64,000 bases of DNA from positions 930,001-994,000 of the forward strand of contig CP021237.1 in the NCBI GenBank assembly GCA_002151545.1, given 5' to 3'. How positions within the stretch are numbered: position 1 is the stretch's first letter; every line of letters begins with the position of its first letter. This document shows, one piece after another, positions 28,784 to 37,990 of this stretch. This stretch comes from Sphingobacteriaceae bacterium GW460-11-11-14-LB5. GTDB taxonomy: Bacteria > Bacteroidota > Bacteroidia > Sphingobacteriales > Sphingobacteriaceae. The position numbers and the translations under genes are program-made. Under the pieces are notes generated by a model, which had not been told where the DNA came from, did no database searches, and saw only the letters and a list, made by a program, of their open reading frames with translations.

Positions 28784-29728
28784 ATGGATAAAAGATTAGA
28801 TCTTGGTATAAAAAGTGGTCTGGCAAACCAGATATTATGCGGATTTGTTTTAGGCGGAATTTCTGGCGATGAAGGACTGAAGGAGAATTCAGAAAAATTA
28901 TTAGACCAACTGGGCGAAGAGATGGGTGATTTAACAGATTATACATTTAACACCGGACTGACAGGTATAGGATGGATGATAGAATATTGCATGCAGCAAG
29001 GTTTTCTCGATATTAATACCGATGATGTTTTGGAAGATTTGGATGATAACTGTTATAAAAGAACTTTAATTAACCTGAGTAACAAACGCTATGATATTGA
29101 TGAGTTACTTGGCTTAACAATTTATCATTTAATTAGAAGTAAAAGTAAAAATGTAGGTGCACATTATTACAGGCAATTTATTCATATCGAATGTGTAAAA
29201 TTATTAGCCAGACACTTAAATAAGTATCTGACAGAAAATTTAAAAAAAATAAAAAATGGCAAGAGTTTATCAATAGATAAGCTGAATGATATCACCAGGG
29301 TGATGTTAAAAATCTCTCATTTAGTTGGCCAAACAAAACTCGAAAAAATATTCGAGACAGCATTTTACGCCACAATTGATAATTTCCGATCGTTTTACCA
29401 ACACCTTTTGTCGGGTAAGTGCTCCGCAAGTGCAGAAATTGCGTTGCATAGACTTATTTGCTTTAATTTACTGATGGTAGTAACACAATATGATCACCCA
29501 ATGTGGATTACTGAATTTGAAAGTTATTTCAATAGGCTGAGTGAAATTCAAATTAATCTGGACAAAACCTATAATGAGAAGCAACAAGTTTTAGAAGAGA
29601 TGTTTAACCATTCGAAGATTGCAAATGCCAAGTTACCTTACTGGTTAAATCTCGATAAGGGAAGGGAACTATTGAGTTTCTTTTTGTCTAATTATAGTCT
29701 TTTTAAAGTAACACCACATTTTAATTAA
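28784..29728 (+). CDS. Reduced LanC-like protein
   Basis: This is a 314-residue protein. Residues about 55-125 match the N-terminal part of Bacteroidota LanC-like cyclases: FNTGLTGIGWMIEYCMQQGF, then DDVLEDLDD and DELLGLTIYHLIR. LanC proteins are usually around 400 residues with a zinc site (Cys, and a Cys-His-Gly triplet) in the C-terminal half. Here the second half has no CHG and no clear zinc ligands; the only C-terminal cysteines are in GKCSAS and LICF. No dehydratase (LanB or LanM) is encoded nearby, so lanthionine ring formation is unlikely. It may be a non-catalytic scaffold or leader-binding partner in the cluster. Confidence 0.62.
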   Translation: MDKRLDLGIKSGLANQILCGFVLGGISGDEGLKENSEKLLDQLGEEMGDLTDYTFNTGLTGIGWMIEYCMQQGFLDINTDDVLEDLDDNCYKRTLINLSNKRYDIDELLGLTIYHLIRSKSKNVGAHYYRQFIHIECVKLLARHLNKYLTENLKKIKNGKSLSIDKLNDITRVMLKISHLVGQTKLEKIFETAFYATIDNFRSFYQHLLSGKCSASAEIALHRLICFNLLMVVTQYDHPMWITEFESYFNRLSEIQINLDKTYNEKQQVLEEMFNHSKIANAKLPYWLNLDKGRELLSFFLSNYSLFKVTPHFN

Positions 29729-29739
29729 CCAATAGCTAA

Positions 29740-31941
29740 GTGAAAAAATTTCCCTTTTTTAAACAACTTGATCAAATGGACTGCGGCCCTTCATGCTTAC
29801 GGATGATTGCCAAATTTTATGGGCGTAATTATAGTTTGCAAAGATTACGGGAAATATCTGGTATAAATAAACAAGGCGTATCACTGTTGGGAATAAGCGA
29901 GGCTGCTGAGAAAATCGGATTTAGAACATTTGGAACAAAATTAGGTTTAGAAAAATTAAACGAAGTTGAACTACCTGTAATCTTACATTGGAAACAAAAG
30001 CATTTTGTTGTACTCCATCAAATAACAACTAAATCACCAAGAAAAAAGATATACCATATTGCAGACCCCGCCAAAGGCTTAATTAATTATAAAGAATCAG
30101 AGTTTATCAAATATTGGGTTAATGGTACTGGTCAGTCCCACATAGATGGTGTTTCCTTATTACTATCTCCAACACCTTCTTTTTTTAACCAGGGAGGTGA
30201 TCCAGATAAGGGGCTTAATTTCAGCTACATGCTGGGTTATTTGTATAAATACAAAAAACTCATTTTACAATTATTTCTTGGGTTATTAGTAGGAAGTTTA
30301 TTACAACTCATTTTGCCTTTTTTAACCCAATCAGTAGTAGATGTAGGCATCAATACGAGGAACTTAAACTTTGTTTATATAGTGCTTATCGCACAAACAA
30401 TGCTATTTCTAGGTCGAATGAGTGTCGATTTCATTAGATCGTGGATACTCCTGCATATGACTACCAGGCTAAATATCTCCATTTTAACCGATTTTCTGAT
30501 CAAATTGATGAAATTACCAATGCATTTTTTCGAAACAAAAATGACTGGTGATATTATGCAGCGAATGAGTGATCAAAGTAGAATTCAGAGTTTTCTAACC
30601 GGCCCATCCCTCAATACAATTTTTACGTCTTTTAACCTAATCATTTTTGCTTTCGTCTTAGCTTATTACAACTTAAACATCTTTATGATTTTTTTGGTTA
30701 GTAGTATCTTATATAGCTTGTGGGTAATGTTCTTCCTTAAAAAAAGACGTGAGTTAGACATGAAACGTTTCGATATTTCTTCAGAGAACCAGGGAAATAT
30801 TGTGCAGCTAATCAGCGGGATGCAAGAAATTAAACTAAACAACTGCGAACAGCAAAAAAGGTGGGAGTGGGAGCGGATTCAGGCAAGCCTGTTTAAGTTT
30901 AGTGTAAAAAGTTTGGCCCTTGGGCAGTATCAAAGATTTGGTGCCTTCTTTATTAACGAGGGCAAGAATATAATTATCACATTCACTGTAGTTAAATCTG
31001 TTATAGATGGCAACCTCACACTTGGTGCAATGATGGCCGTACAGTATGTTGTTGGACAATTAAGTTCTCCTGTGGAACAAATATTAGGTTTTCTACAGGC
31101 TTATCAAGATGCTAAAATAAGCTTAGAAAGATTAAATGAAATTCATGAGCTTAAAGATGAAGAACCAATAGATAAAAAATTTATTTATGAATTGCCCATC
31201 CAAAAAACAATTAACATACAAAAATTAAGTTTTACCTATCCGGGAGCTGGTAACGACCCTGTACTGAATGATATTGATTTAATAATTCCAGAAGGAAAAA
31301 CAACAGCTATTGTAGGCATGAGTGGTAGTGGTAAGACTACAATTTTAAAACTATTACTCAGGTTTTATGATGTTGAAAAGGGCGATATTAAAATTGGAAA
31401 TACCTCGCTTAGCCAAATTGGATATAAATATTGGAGAAGCCAGTGTGGGATAGTGATGCAGGATGGCTTTATTTTTTCAGATACCATTGCCAGAAATATT
31501 GCTGTAGGAGATGAGTACCCCGACAGGTCTAAGTTACAACATGCCATCGATGTAGCAAACATTGGCGATTTTATTGATACACTACCACTAGGGGTAGAAA
31601 CTAAAATAGGTGCTGCGGGTAATGGGATCAGCCAAGGACAAAGACAGCGATTGTTAATTGCCAGGGCAGTTTATAAAGATCCGATGTATATTTTCTTTGA
31701 TGAAGCAACCAATGCGTTAGATGCTAACAACGAAAAGGTAATTATGAAAAATTTAGAAACTTTTTTCAAAGGCCGTACAGTTGTAGTGGTGGCGCACCGT
31801 TTAAGTACCGTTAAAAATGCCGACCATATAATCGTATTAGATAAAGGCCGGATCATAGAAAAAGGTACGCATCGGGAGTTGGTTAATGCGAGTGGAGAAT
31901 ACTTTGAATTAGTAAAAAATCAATTAGAAATTGGCGTGTAA
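29740..31941 (+). CDS. C39-peptidase-containing ABC exporter
   Basis: This 733-residue protein starts at GTG (29740), 11 bp after the previous stop. The C39 peptidase domain (1-140) has catalytic C15 in QMDCGPSC, H88 in HFVVLH and D109 in HIADP. A six-helix ABC membrane domain covers about 160-460. The ATPase domain has Walker A GMSGSGKTT, signature ISQGQRQR (one change from LSGGQ), Walker B YIFFDEATNALD and the H-loop AHRLST. It removes the leader after Gly-Gly and exports the core peptide through the inner membrane. Its substrate is most likely the 26852 precursor. Confidence 0.95.
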   Translation: MKKFPFFKQLDQMDCGPSCLRMIAKFYGRNYSLQRLREISGINKQGVSLLGISEAAEKIGFRTFGTKLGLEKLNEVELPVILHWKQKHFVVLHQITTKSPRKKIYHIADPAKGLINYKESEFIKYWVNGTGQSHIDGVSLLLSPTPSFFNQGGDPDKGLNFSYMLGYLYKYKKLILQLFLGLLVGSLLQLILPFLTQSVVDVGINTRNLNFVYIVLIAQTMLFLGRMSVDFIRSWILLHMTTRLNISILTDFLIKLMKLPMHFFETKMTGDIMQRMSDQSRIQSFLTGPSLNTIFTSFNLIIFAFVLAYYNLNIFMIFLVSSILYSLWVMFFLKKRRELDMKRFDISSENQGNIVQLISGMQEIKLNNCEQQKRWEWERIQASLFKFSVKSLALGQYQRFGAFFINEGKNIIITFTVVKSVIDGNLTLGAMMAVQYVVGQLSSPVEQILGFLQAYQDAKISLERLNEIHELKDEEPIDKKFIYELPIQKTINIQKLSFTYPGAGNDPVLNDIDLIIPEGKTTAIVGMSGSGKTTILKLLLRFYDVEKGDIKIGNTSLSQIGYKYWRSQCGIVMQDGFIFSDTIARNIAVGDEYPDRSKLQHAIDVANIGDFIDTLPLGVETKIGAAGNGISQGQRQRLLIARAVYKDPMYIFFDEATNALDANNEKVIMKNLETFFKGRTVVVVAHRLSTVKNADHIIVLDKGRIIEKGTHRELVNASGEYFELVKNQLEIGV

Positions 31942-33233
31942 TGGAAGAGGTGAAAAATGTGGAACCTTCACACTATGAAATAAATAGTGAAGAAATTAAT
32001 GATATCATTACTGCAGTTCCCTCTTGGATATTGAGAAGGGGGATCTCACTGGTATTTATCATCCTGGTCCTCGTTATCGCGGTTTCTTCAATAGTTCAGT
32101 ACCCCGATATTGTAAAAGCAAATCTGAAAGTTAATTCATTAAATGCCCCGAAGGCCATTTATACAAAGGAAGGCGGGAAAATTACAGAATTGTTAGTCAA
32201 GGAAGGAGCTTATGTTAACAAAGGTGAACCTCTTGCTTTTATTGAGAGTGTTGCAGCCCATAATGATGTTTTAAAATTTAATAGGCAGCTTCACCTTTTA
32301 AATGATGAGCTTATTGCAAAAAAAAGTATTCAGGAAGTAAATTTTGACCAATTGAATTTGGGTGAGCTTCAGGCGGCTTACCAGGTTTTTTACGAGCAAT
32401 ACTTAAAATATATATCTGCTCAAAATGGCGGTTATTATTCGAATAAGAAAAGGTATTTAGAAAAAGATTTAATAGAAATCGATAAAATGAAATCTCAGAT
32501 CTTAGTGCAAAGAAAAATCCAGGAAAAAGAGTTTGCCAATACCGAAGAAGAGTTTTTTGCCTATAAAAAGTTATTTCAAAAAGGTGTTATCTCTAATAAT
32601 GAATATAAACAACAGGAAAACAAATATCTCGCCAGTAAATATCCGCTTCAACAATCTGAAGCGTCTATATTAAATAACAAAAGCCTCAATGCAAATAAAA
32701 GAAAAGAGATTTTAGAGCTTGAGCATATCATACAGGATGAAAGATTAAAGTTCTTGCAATCCTTGGGTATTATATTGAGCGAAACAGAAGCCTGGGTTAA
32801 TAAATTTATCGTTAAAGCACCTATAAATGGGAAACTTAGTTATGCCGGAATATTACAGGAAAATCAAACCGTAAATGTAAATCAAGAGATTTTTATCATC
32901 AACCCATTAAGTGCTGATTTTTTTGGAGAAGTCTACATTCCTCAATTTAATATGGGGAAAGTTAAAGTTGGACAAAGAGCATTGGTTAAAATGAGGAGTT
33001 TTCCTTTCGAACAATATGGGTTAATCAGGGCAAAAGTGAGCTACATTTCTGACGTTGCCATAAAGGATAGTGTATTCTTAGCTAAGATAGATTTTGAAAG
33101 AATAGAGAATAAAGAGGCTGAATATAAAATTTCACTAAAGAATGGGATGCAAGCAGATGTTGAAATAGTGACAGAAGAAAGCTCTTTGCTTAAACGATTT
33201 TTAAGAAATATTATTAAGATTTTTAATAATTAA
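31941..33233 (+). CDS. HlyD-family membrane-fusion adaptor
   Basis: This is a 430-residue periplasmic adaptor whose ATG overlaps the exporter stop (TAATG). It has one membrane helix at about 35-55, a lipoyl-type half (GGKITELLVKEGAYVNKGEP), a long coiled-coil hairpin at about 120-270 rich in Lys/Glu/Gln, and the second lipoyl/beta-barrel part (FIVKAPINGKLSYAG, VKVGQRALVKM). It would join the ABC exporter to an outer-membrane TolC-type channel, which is not encoded here. A strong terminator 75 bp on ends the cluster. Confidence 0.92.
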   Translation: MEEVKNVEPSHYEINSEEINDIITAVPSWILRRGISLVFIILVLVIAVSSIVQYPDIVKANLKVNSLNAPKAIYTKEGGKITELLVKEGAYVNKGEPLAFIESVAAHNDVLKFNRQLHLLNDELIAKKSIQEVNFDQLNLGELQAAYQVFYEQYLKYISAQNGGYYSNKKRYLEKDLIEIDKMKSQILVQRKIQEKEFANTEEEFFAYKKLFQKGVISNNEYKQQENKYLASKYPLQQSEASILNNKSLNANKRKEILELEHIIQDERLKFLQSLGIILSETEAWVNKFIVKAPINGKLSYAGILQENQTVNVNQEIFIINPLSADFFGEVYIPQFNMGKVKVGQRALVKMRSFPFEQYGLIRAKVSYISDVAIKDSVFLAKIDFERIENKEAEYKISLKNGMQADVEIVTEESSLLKRFLRNIIKIFNN

Positions 33234-33308
33234 AGGCAATGAATGGTAGCCATCATTTAGCATATGCAAATTAGAATTTCAAAGATAGTAGTTAGTTTAG
33301 TTAGTGAG

Positions 33309-33345
33309 CCCCTTGCCGCCGGAGGCGGCAAAGGGGTTTTTATAT
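33309..33345 (+). terminator. Rho-independent terminator closing the peptide cluster
   Basis: CCCCTTGCCGCC (33309-33320) pairs with GGCGGCAAAGGGG with one bulged A, followed by TTTTTATATTTT. It is much more GC-rich than its surroundings. Confidence 0.9.
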
Positions 33346-33426
33346 TTTAGGCTCTATATAAAGCAAGTGTTTATTTATTATTCCGGTTCAATCTATCGCT
33401 AAATTTTCGGTAACATATTTAAAACT

Positions 33427-33440
33427 CAAACGTTTGCGCT
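33427..33440. promoter_or_regulatory. LacI-type operator-like palindrome, copy 3
   Basis: CAAACGTTTGCGCT contains the palindrome CAAACGTTTG (33427-33436) and is followed by AAAAC. It lies 72 bp before the beta-galactosidase start and shares 12 or more bases with the copies at 5255 and 5519, tying this operon to the SusC/SusD locus. Confidence 0.6.
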
Positions 33441-33508
33441 AAAACATTTTTATCATTATCAGTTAATCATCAGTAATTTGGATCAATAAAATAAATTATA
33501 CACACAGA

Positions 33509-36500
33509 ATGAAGAGAAAATTAACCATTTTATTTACATCATTATTTATTGCGGGGCAAATCAGTGCACAAGATCTGCCTTCCGAACTGCAAACCCCCGA
33601 AGTGGTTTCAGTAAACCGCTTGCCTATGCGGGCATCGGCTTTTGCTTTCGAAAATCAAGATTTGGCAACTAAAAGAGCTAAAGAAAAATCAGAATATTTT
33701 TTATCATTAAATGGTACCTGGAAGTTTAACTGGGTAAAAGATCCACGTAAAAGACCTACGGATTTCTACAAATTAGATTTTGATGATAAAGGCTGGGATA
33801 ATTTTAAAGTACCTGCCAATTGGGAAACTAATGGTTATGGTACCCCAATTTATGTAAATCAACCTTACGAATTTGCTGGCCGTCAGTTAACCGGAGCCAG
33901 AATGAACCCACCATTCGATATTCCTGCAGATAATAACCCGGTAGGTTCGTACCGGAAGAAAATCAATATTCCGGCTAATTGGAGCGGTAGACAGGTGTTT
34001 ATCAGCTTAGGTGCTGTAAAATCTGCTTTTTATATCTGGGTAAACGGAAAAAAAGTGGGGTATAGTGAAGATAGTAAACTGGCTGCAGAATTCGATATTA
34101 CCAAATATGTTAAACCTGGAGAAAATACCATCGCACTGCAAGTGTACAGATGGAGCGATGGAACCTATTTAGAATGCCAGGACATGTGGCGCATATCGGG
34201 AATAGAGCGTGAGGTTTATTTATATTCAACACCAAAATTAGATATCCGCGATTTCAAAGTTATTGGAAATTTGGATGCTACCTATACCAACGGATTGTTA
34301 AATGTAGATTTAGCGGTAGAAAATTATAAAATCGATCAGCGTACTAACCACAGTCGCCCGGATAGTTTTTATGTAGCGCTTGATTTAGTTGATGCTAAAG
34401 GAAATAATGTCTGGAAAGATGCGACTACTATTCAAAAAGTATTAGGCAATTATAAAACGGATCTTTCTTTTAAAACACAGATCAGTAATGTGAAAAACTG
34501 GTCAGCAGAAATCCCTTATTTATATACACTTTACATCACTTTAAAAGATAAAAACAATAAAATAATCGAGGTAATTCCACAACGCGTGGGCTTCCGTTCG
34601 GTAGAAATTAAAGGCAGCGATTTATTGGTTAATGGTAAACGTGTGTTTTTAAAAGGTGTAAACAGGCACGAACATAATGCCACACAAGGCCATACTTTAA
34701 CCCATGCCGATATGGAGAAAGATATGGAAATGATGAAGAAACTGAATGTAAATGCTGTTCGTCATTCTCACTATCCACCCGATCCTTATTGGATGGAGCT
34801 TTGCGATGAATACGGTTTATACGTCATCGACGAGGCCAATATCGAATCACATGGCCGTTATTACAGTTTGGAAACGACTTTTGCTAACGATAAACAATGG
34901 CGTATTCCTCATCTTGAGCGCATTACCAGAATGTACGAGCGTGATAAAAACCACGCATCGGTCATTACCTGGTCCTTAGGTAACGAAGCGGGTAATGGTG
35001 TTAACTTTTACGAAGCTTACCAATGGCTTAAAGGAAAAGATTTCCGTCCGGTACAGTACGAAAGGGCAGAGAGCGACTTCAATACCGATATGATTGTTCC
35101 GCAATATCCTTCGCCAAATTATCTGCCACGTTATTCAAAACAGGATAAAGAAACCCGTCCGTTTATTATGAGCGAATATGCCCACATTATGGGTAACAGT
35201 TTGGGTAATTTTAAAGAATATTGGGATGCCATTGAGAACAACCCTAAACTACAGGGTGGTTTTGTTTGGGAATGGATAGATCAGGCAATCGATACCGTTA
35301 AAAACGGCAAACGCATTATGGCTTATGGAGGTGATTTCCCGCTAAGCGGCCCCGTTGACGAAAACTTTAGCGATAACGATTTTTGTGTAAAGGGTGTTGT
35401 TACGGCCTACCGTGGCATGACGCCAATGGCTGTGGAATTGAAAAAAGTACATCAATATATTAAAACTACTTTTAACGGCAACAACCAGATTAATGTAAAC
35501 AATAGTTATTTCTTTAAAGATATCAGCAATGTACAATTAAACTGGGAATTGGTTGAAGATGGGAAAGTGATCGAGAATGGGGTAGTCAGTAACCTGAATG
35601 TTGGCGCACGCCAAACACAGATGTTAAGCCTGCCATTTAAAACGAATTATGCTGCTGGAAAAGAATATTTCTTAAACGTTCATTACCGCTTAAAAACAGC
35701 TGAGCCATTTTTAGAAAAAGGTTATGAAGTTGCTTACGAGCAGATTGCATTAGCAGGTACGCCAAAAGCCAATGTTTATAACAGCAACAAGAAAGCTTTG
35801 AAGGTTGAGCAGACAGCAGAAAAAGCGGTGGTTAAGGGAAGCGATTTTACCATCACTTTCGATTTAATTAAAGGGACGTTAGCAAGTTATGTTTCTAAAG
35901 GACAAGAATTACTGGCTTCTGGTCCACAACCTGGATTTTACCGTGCGCCAACTGATAATGACATCGGTGCAGGTTTAAACACAAAACTACGCATGTGGCG
36001 TAATGTATATCAGGATAACAATACAAGTAATATTAAATCAACTATAAATTCAACCGCTGATGGCTTTATCCTAACTGTTAAATCATCTTTACTTAAAGGC
36101 GATGCAGAAACCACACAAGAATTTAATGTATCCGCTGATGGAACTGTAAAAGTAAATAATCAATTTAAAGCAGTGACAGGCAACTACAAAAGTTTAATGC
36201 GTATCGGTAACGATTTACAACTGAAAAACGATTACAGCAATATCCAATGGTATGGTCGCGGTCCGGGCGAAAATTATGTAGATAGAAAAACGGCTTCATT
36301 AATTGGTACTTATAAATCAACGGTTTCTGATCAGTATTTTCCTTATGCACGCCCACAAGAAAGTGGTAATAAAACCGACGTACGCTGGGTAACTTTTACC
36401 AATAAAGCTGGTAAAGGCTTACGTTTCGAATTTGCCGATCAGTTGCTGAATTTTAATGCATTGCCATATTCGGTAGAAGATTTAGATCCAGAGGCCGAGA

Positions 36501-36673
36501 AAAAACAATATCACTCTGGCGAACTGGTAAAACGCAACCAGATTTATGTGCACATGGATATGCAACAATTAGGTGTTCAGGGGATTGATAGCTGGGGCTC
36601 TATGCCATTAATTCAGTATCAGATCCCGTTTAAAGATTACCAGTACAGTTATTATATCAAACCGATTAAATAG
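33509..36673 (+). CDS. Secreted GH2 beta-galactosidase (LacZ-type)
   Basis: This is a 1054-residue enzyme that removes terminal beta-linked galactose. A signal peptide (ending GQISAQ) sends it to the periplasm. The layout is the full LacZ type: sugar-binding jelly roll (ANWETNGYGTPIYVN), Ig-like domain, TIM barrel and large C-terminal beta-sandwich domain. Catalytic residues are acid/base E493 in WSLGNEAG and nucleophile E556 in IMSEYAHIMGNS; KGVNRHEHNATQGH is the GH2 signature. It is the first gene of an operon with GH27 and M60-like genes, under a LacI-type operator. GH2 also includes other activities, but the LacZ length and motifs favour beta-galactosidase. Confidence 0.92.
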   Translation: MKRKLTILFTSLFIAGQISAQDLPSELQTPEVVSVNRLPMRASAFAFENQDLATKRAKEKSEYFLSLNGTWKFNWVKDPRKRPTDFYKLDFDDKGWDNFKVPANWETNGYGTPIYVNQPYEFAGRQLTGARMNPPFDIPADNNPVGSYRKKINIPANWSGRQVFISLGAVKSAFYIWVNGKKVGYSEDSKLAAEFDITKYVKPGENTIALQVYRWSDGTYLECQDMWRISGIEREVYLYSTPKLDIRDFKVIGNLDATYTNGLLNVDLAVENYKIDQRTNHSRPDSFYVALDLVDAKGNNVWKDATTIQKVLGNYKTDLSFKTQISNVKNWSAEIPYLYTLYITLKDKNNKIIEVIPQRVGFRSVEIKGSDLLVNGKRVFLKGVNRHEHNATQGHTLTHADMEKDMEMMKKLNVNAVRHSHYPPDPYWMELCDEYGLYVIDEANIESHGRYYSLETTFANDKQWRIPHLERITRMYERDKNHASVITWSLGNEAGNGVNFYEAYQWLKGKDFRPVQYERAESDFNTDMIVPQYPSPNYLPRYSKQDKETRPFIMSEYAHIMGNSLGNFKEYWDAIENNPKLQGGFVWEWIDQAIDTVKNGKRIMAYGGDFPLSGPVDENFSDNDFCVKGVVTAYRGMTPMAVELKKVHQYIKTTFNGNNQINVNNSYFFKDISNVQLNWELVEDGKVIENGVVSNLNVGARQTQMLSLPFKTNYAAGKEYFLNVHYRLKTAEPFLEKGYEVAYEQIALAGTPKANVYNSNKKALKVEQTAEKAVVKGSDFTITFDLIKGTLASYVSKGQELLASGPQPGFYRAPTDNDIGAGLNTKLRMWRNVYQDNNTSNIKSTINSTADGFILTVKSSLLKGDAETTQEFNVSADGTVKVNNQFKAVTGNYKSLMRIGNDLQLKNDYSNIQWYGRGPGENYVDRKTASLIGTYKSTVSDQYFPYARPQESGNKTDVRWVTFTNKAGKGLRFEFADQLLNFNALPYSVEDLDPEAEKKQYHSGELVKRNQIYVHMDMQQLGVQGIDSWGSMPLIQYQIPFKDYQYSYYIKPIK

Positions 36674-36684
36674 TAATGGATAAT

Positions 36685-36728
36685 GTAAAACGGATGATGG
36701 AACTAAGATCATCCGTTTTACGTTTTTG
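36685..36728 (+). terminator. Terminator-like hairpin between GH2 and GH27 genes
   Basis: A perfect 14-bp stem (GTAAAACGGATGAT at 36685-36698, ATCATCCGTTTTAC at 36708-36721) has a 9-base loop and is followed by GTTTTTG. It ends 33 bp before the GH27 start, so GH27 may need read-through or its own promoter. Confidence 0.8.
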
Positions 36729-36760
36729 ATAGACCATACCATTCAAAAAGACTAATATTT

Positions 36761-37960
36761 ATGAAATTGAAACTAACGTTTCCGATGCTATTAATTGGTT
36801 TCACCGCTCTTGCTCAGCAACCAAAATTAGCGGTTACACCACCAATGGGCTGGATGAGCTGGAACATCATGTCAGAAAATCCGAACGAGAAAGATATTAA
36901 AGAAATGGCCGATGCCATGGTTACCAGTGGAATGGTGAAAGCAGGTTATCAGTATATTTTTTTAGACGATTGCTGGCAGGGTGGCCGCGATAATAAAAAC
37001 AAAATCATTGCCGATCCAAAGAAATTTCCCTCAGGTATAAAAGCCCTGGCCGATTACCTGCACAGCAAAGGAATGAAACTGGGCATTTATTCTGATGCTG
37101 CCCCTTTAACCTGTGGTGGTTATACCGCAAGTTTAAACTTCGAAGATCAGGATGCTAAAACTTTTGCCTCTTGGGGGATAGATTATTTAAAATACGACTA
37201 TTGCAACGCACCAGAAGATGTGGAAACGGCCAAAACCCGTTATGGCAAAATAGCACAGGCCTTACGCAAATCGGGTAGAGATATTGTATTAGGTATTTGC
37301 GAATGGGGCCCACGCGAACCCTGGAACTGGGGTGCACAGGTTGGCGGACAGAGCTGGCGCACCACTTACGATATCAGAGATAAATGGAATGATGTTGAAG
37401 GTAAAGGTGGGGTAGGTATTTATAATGTTGTTGATAAAACCGCAGGATTGGCCAGCTTTTCAGGTCCGGGCAGATGGAACGATGGGGATATGCTGGTGGC
37501 AGGTTTACATGGAACAAAAGGCCCTTCATCGGCTTTTAATGGCAAAGGCTGTACCCAGGCTGAATACCAGAGCCAGATGAGTTTGTACAGTATGCTTAAT
37601 TCACCTTTATATGCCAGTTGCGATATCCGTAAAATGGATAATGAAGCAAAAACCATTTTTACAAATGAAGAAGTAATTGCTTTAAACCAGGATGCTTTGG
37701 GTAAACAGGCCGAAAGAAAAATCAAAACGGAGATCTGGGATGTTTTTGTTCGCCCTTTAGCCAATGGCGATTTCGCCATAGCGGTTTTAAATAAATCGAC
37801 AGCTGCTCAAAATGCAAAGATAAATTTTGCCGAATTAGGCCTGACTGATAAATACGAAATCAAAGATTTATGGCAGCATAAAGTAATTGGCAAAAATAAT
37901 AAATGGAATGGTGAGGTAACTGCTCACGAAACCAAGGTTTTCCGCTTAAAGAAAGTTTAA
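36761..37960 (+). CDS. Secreted GH27 alpha-galactosidase
   Basis: This 399-residue enzyme has a signal peptide (ending FTALAQ). The TIM barrel starts PPMGWMSWN. The nucleophile is D146 in YLKYDYCN and the acid/base is D204 in RTTYDIRDKW, matching the R-x3-D pattern of human alpha-galactosidase A. E181 in the ICEW loop corresponds to the Glu that selects galactose; N-acetylgalactosaminidases have Ser there. So alpha-galactosidase is favoured over alpha-GalNAcase. A C-terminal beta-sandwich (about 315-399) completes the fold. It is placed between beta-galactosidase and an M60-like peptidase, consistent with stripping Gal caps from glycoproteins. Confidence 0.92.
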   Translation: MKLKLTFPMLLIGFTALAQQPKLAVTPPMGWMSWNIMSENPNEKDIKEMADAMVTSGMVKAGYQYIFLDDCWQGGRDNKNKIIADPKKFPSGIKALADYLHSKGMKLGIYSDAAPLTCGGYTASLNFEDQDAKTFASWGIDYLKYDYCNAPEDVETAKTRYGKIAQALRKSGRDIVLGICEWGPREPWNWGAQVGGQSWRTTYDIRDKWNDVEGKGGVGIYNVVDKTAGLASFSGPGRWNDGDMLVAGLHGTKGPSSAFNGKGCTQAEYQSQMSLYSMLNSPLYASCDIRKMDNEAKTIFTNEEVIALNQDALGKQAERKIKTEIWDVFVRPLANGDFAIAVLNKSTAAQNAKINFAELGLTDKYEIKDLWQHKVIGKNNKWNGEVTAHETKVFRLKKV

Positions 37961-37990
37961 CACCTTAAATAACAACAAACCAAACACAAA

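Noticed and set aside
25023..33233. Interpretation of the peptide cluster as a lanthipeptide operon
   Set aside because: No LanB or LanM dehydratase, and the LanC-like protein lacks visible zinc ligands; the VKOR-thioredoxin enzyme favours disulfides instead.
36761..37960. GH27 protein as an alpha-N-acetylgalactosaminidase
   Set aside because: The ICEW loop has Glu (E181) where GalNAcases have Ser, matching the galactosidase pattern.
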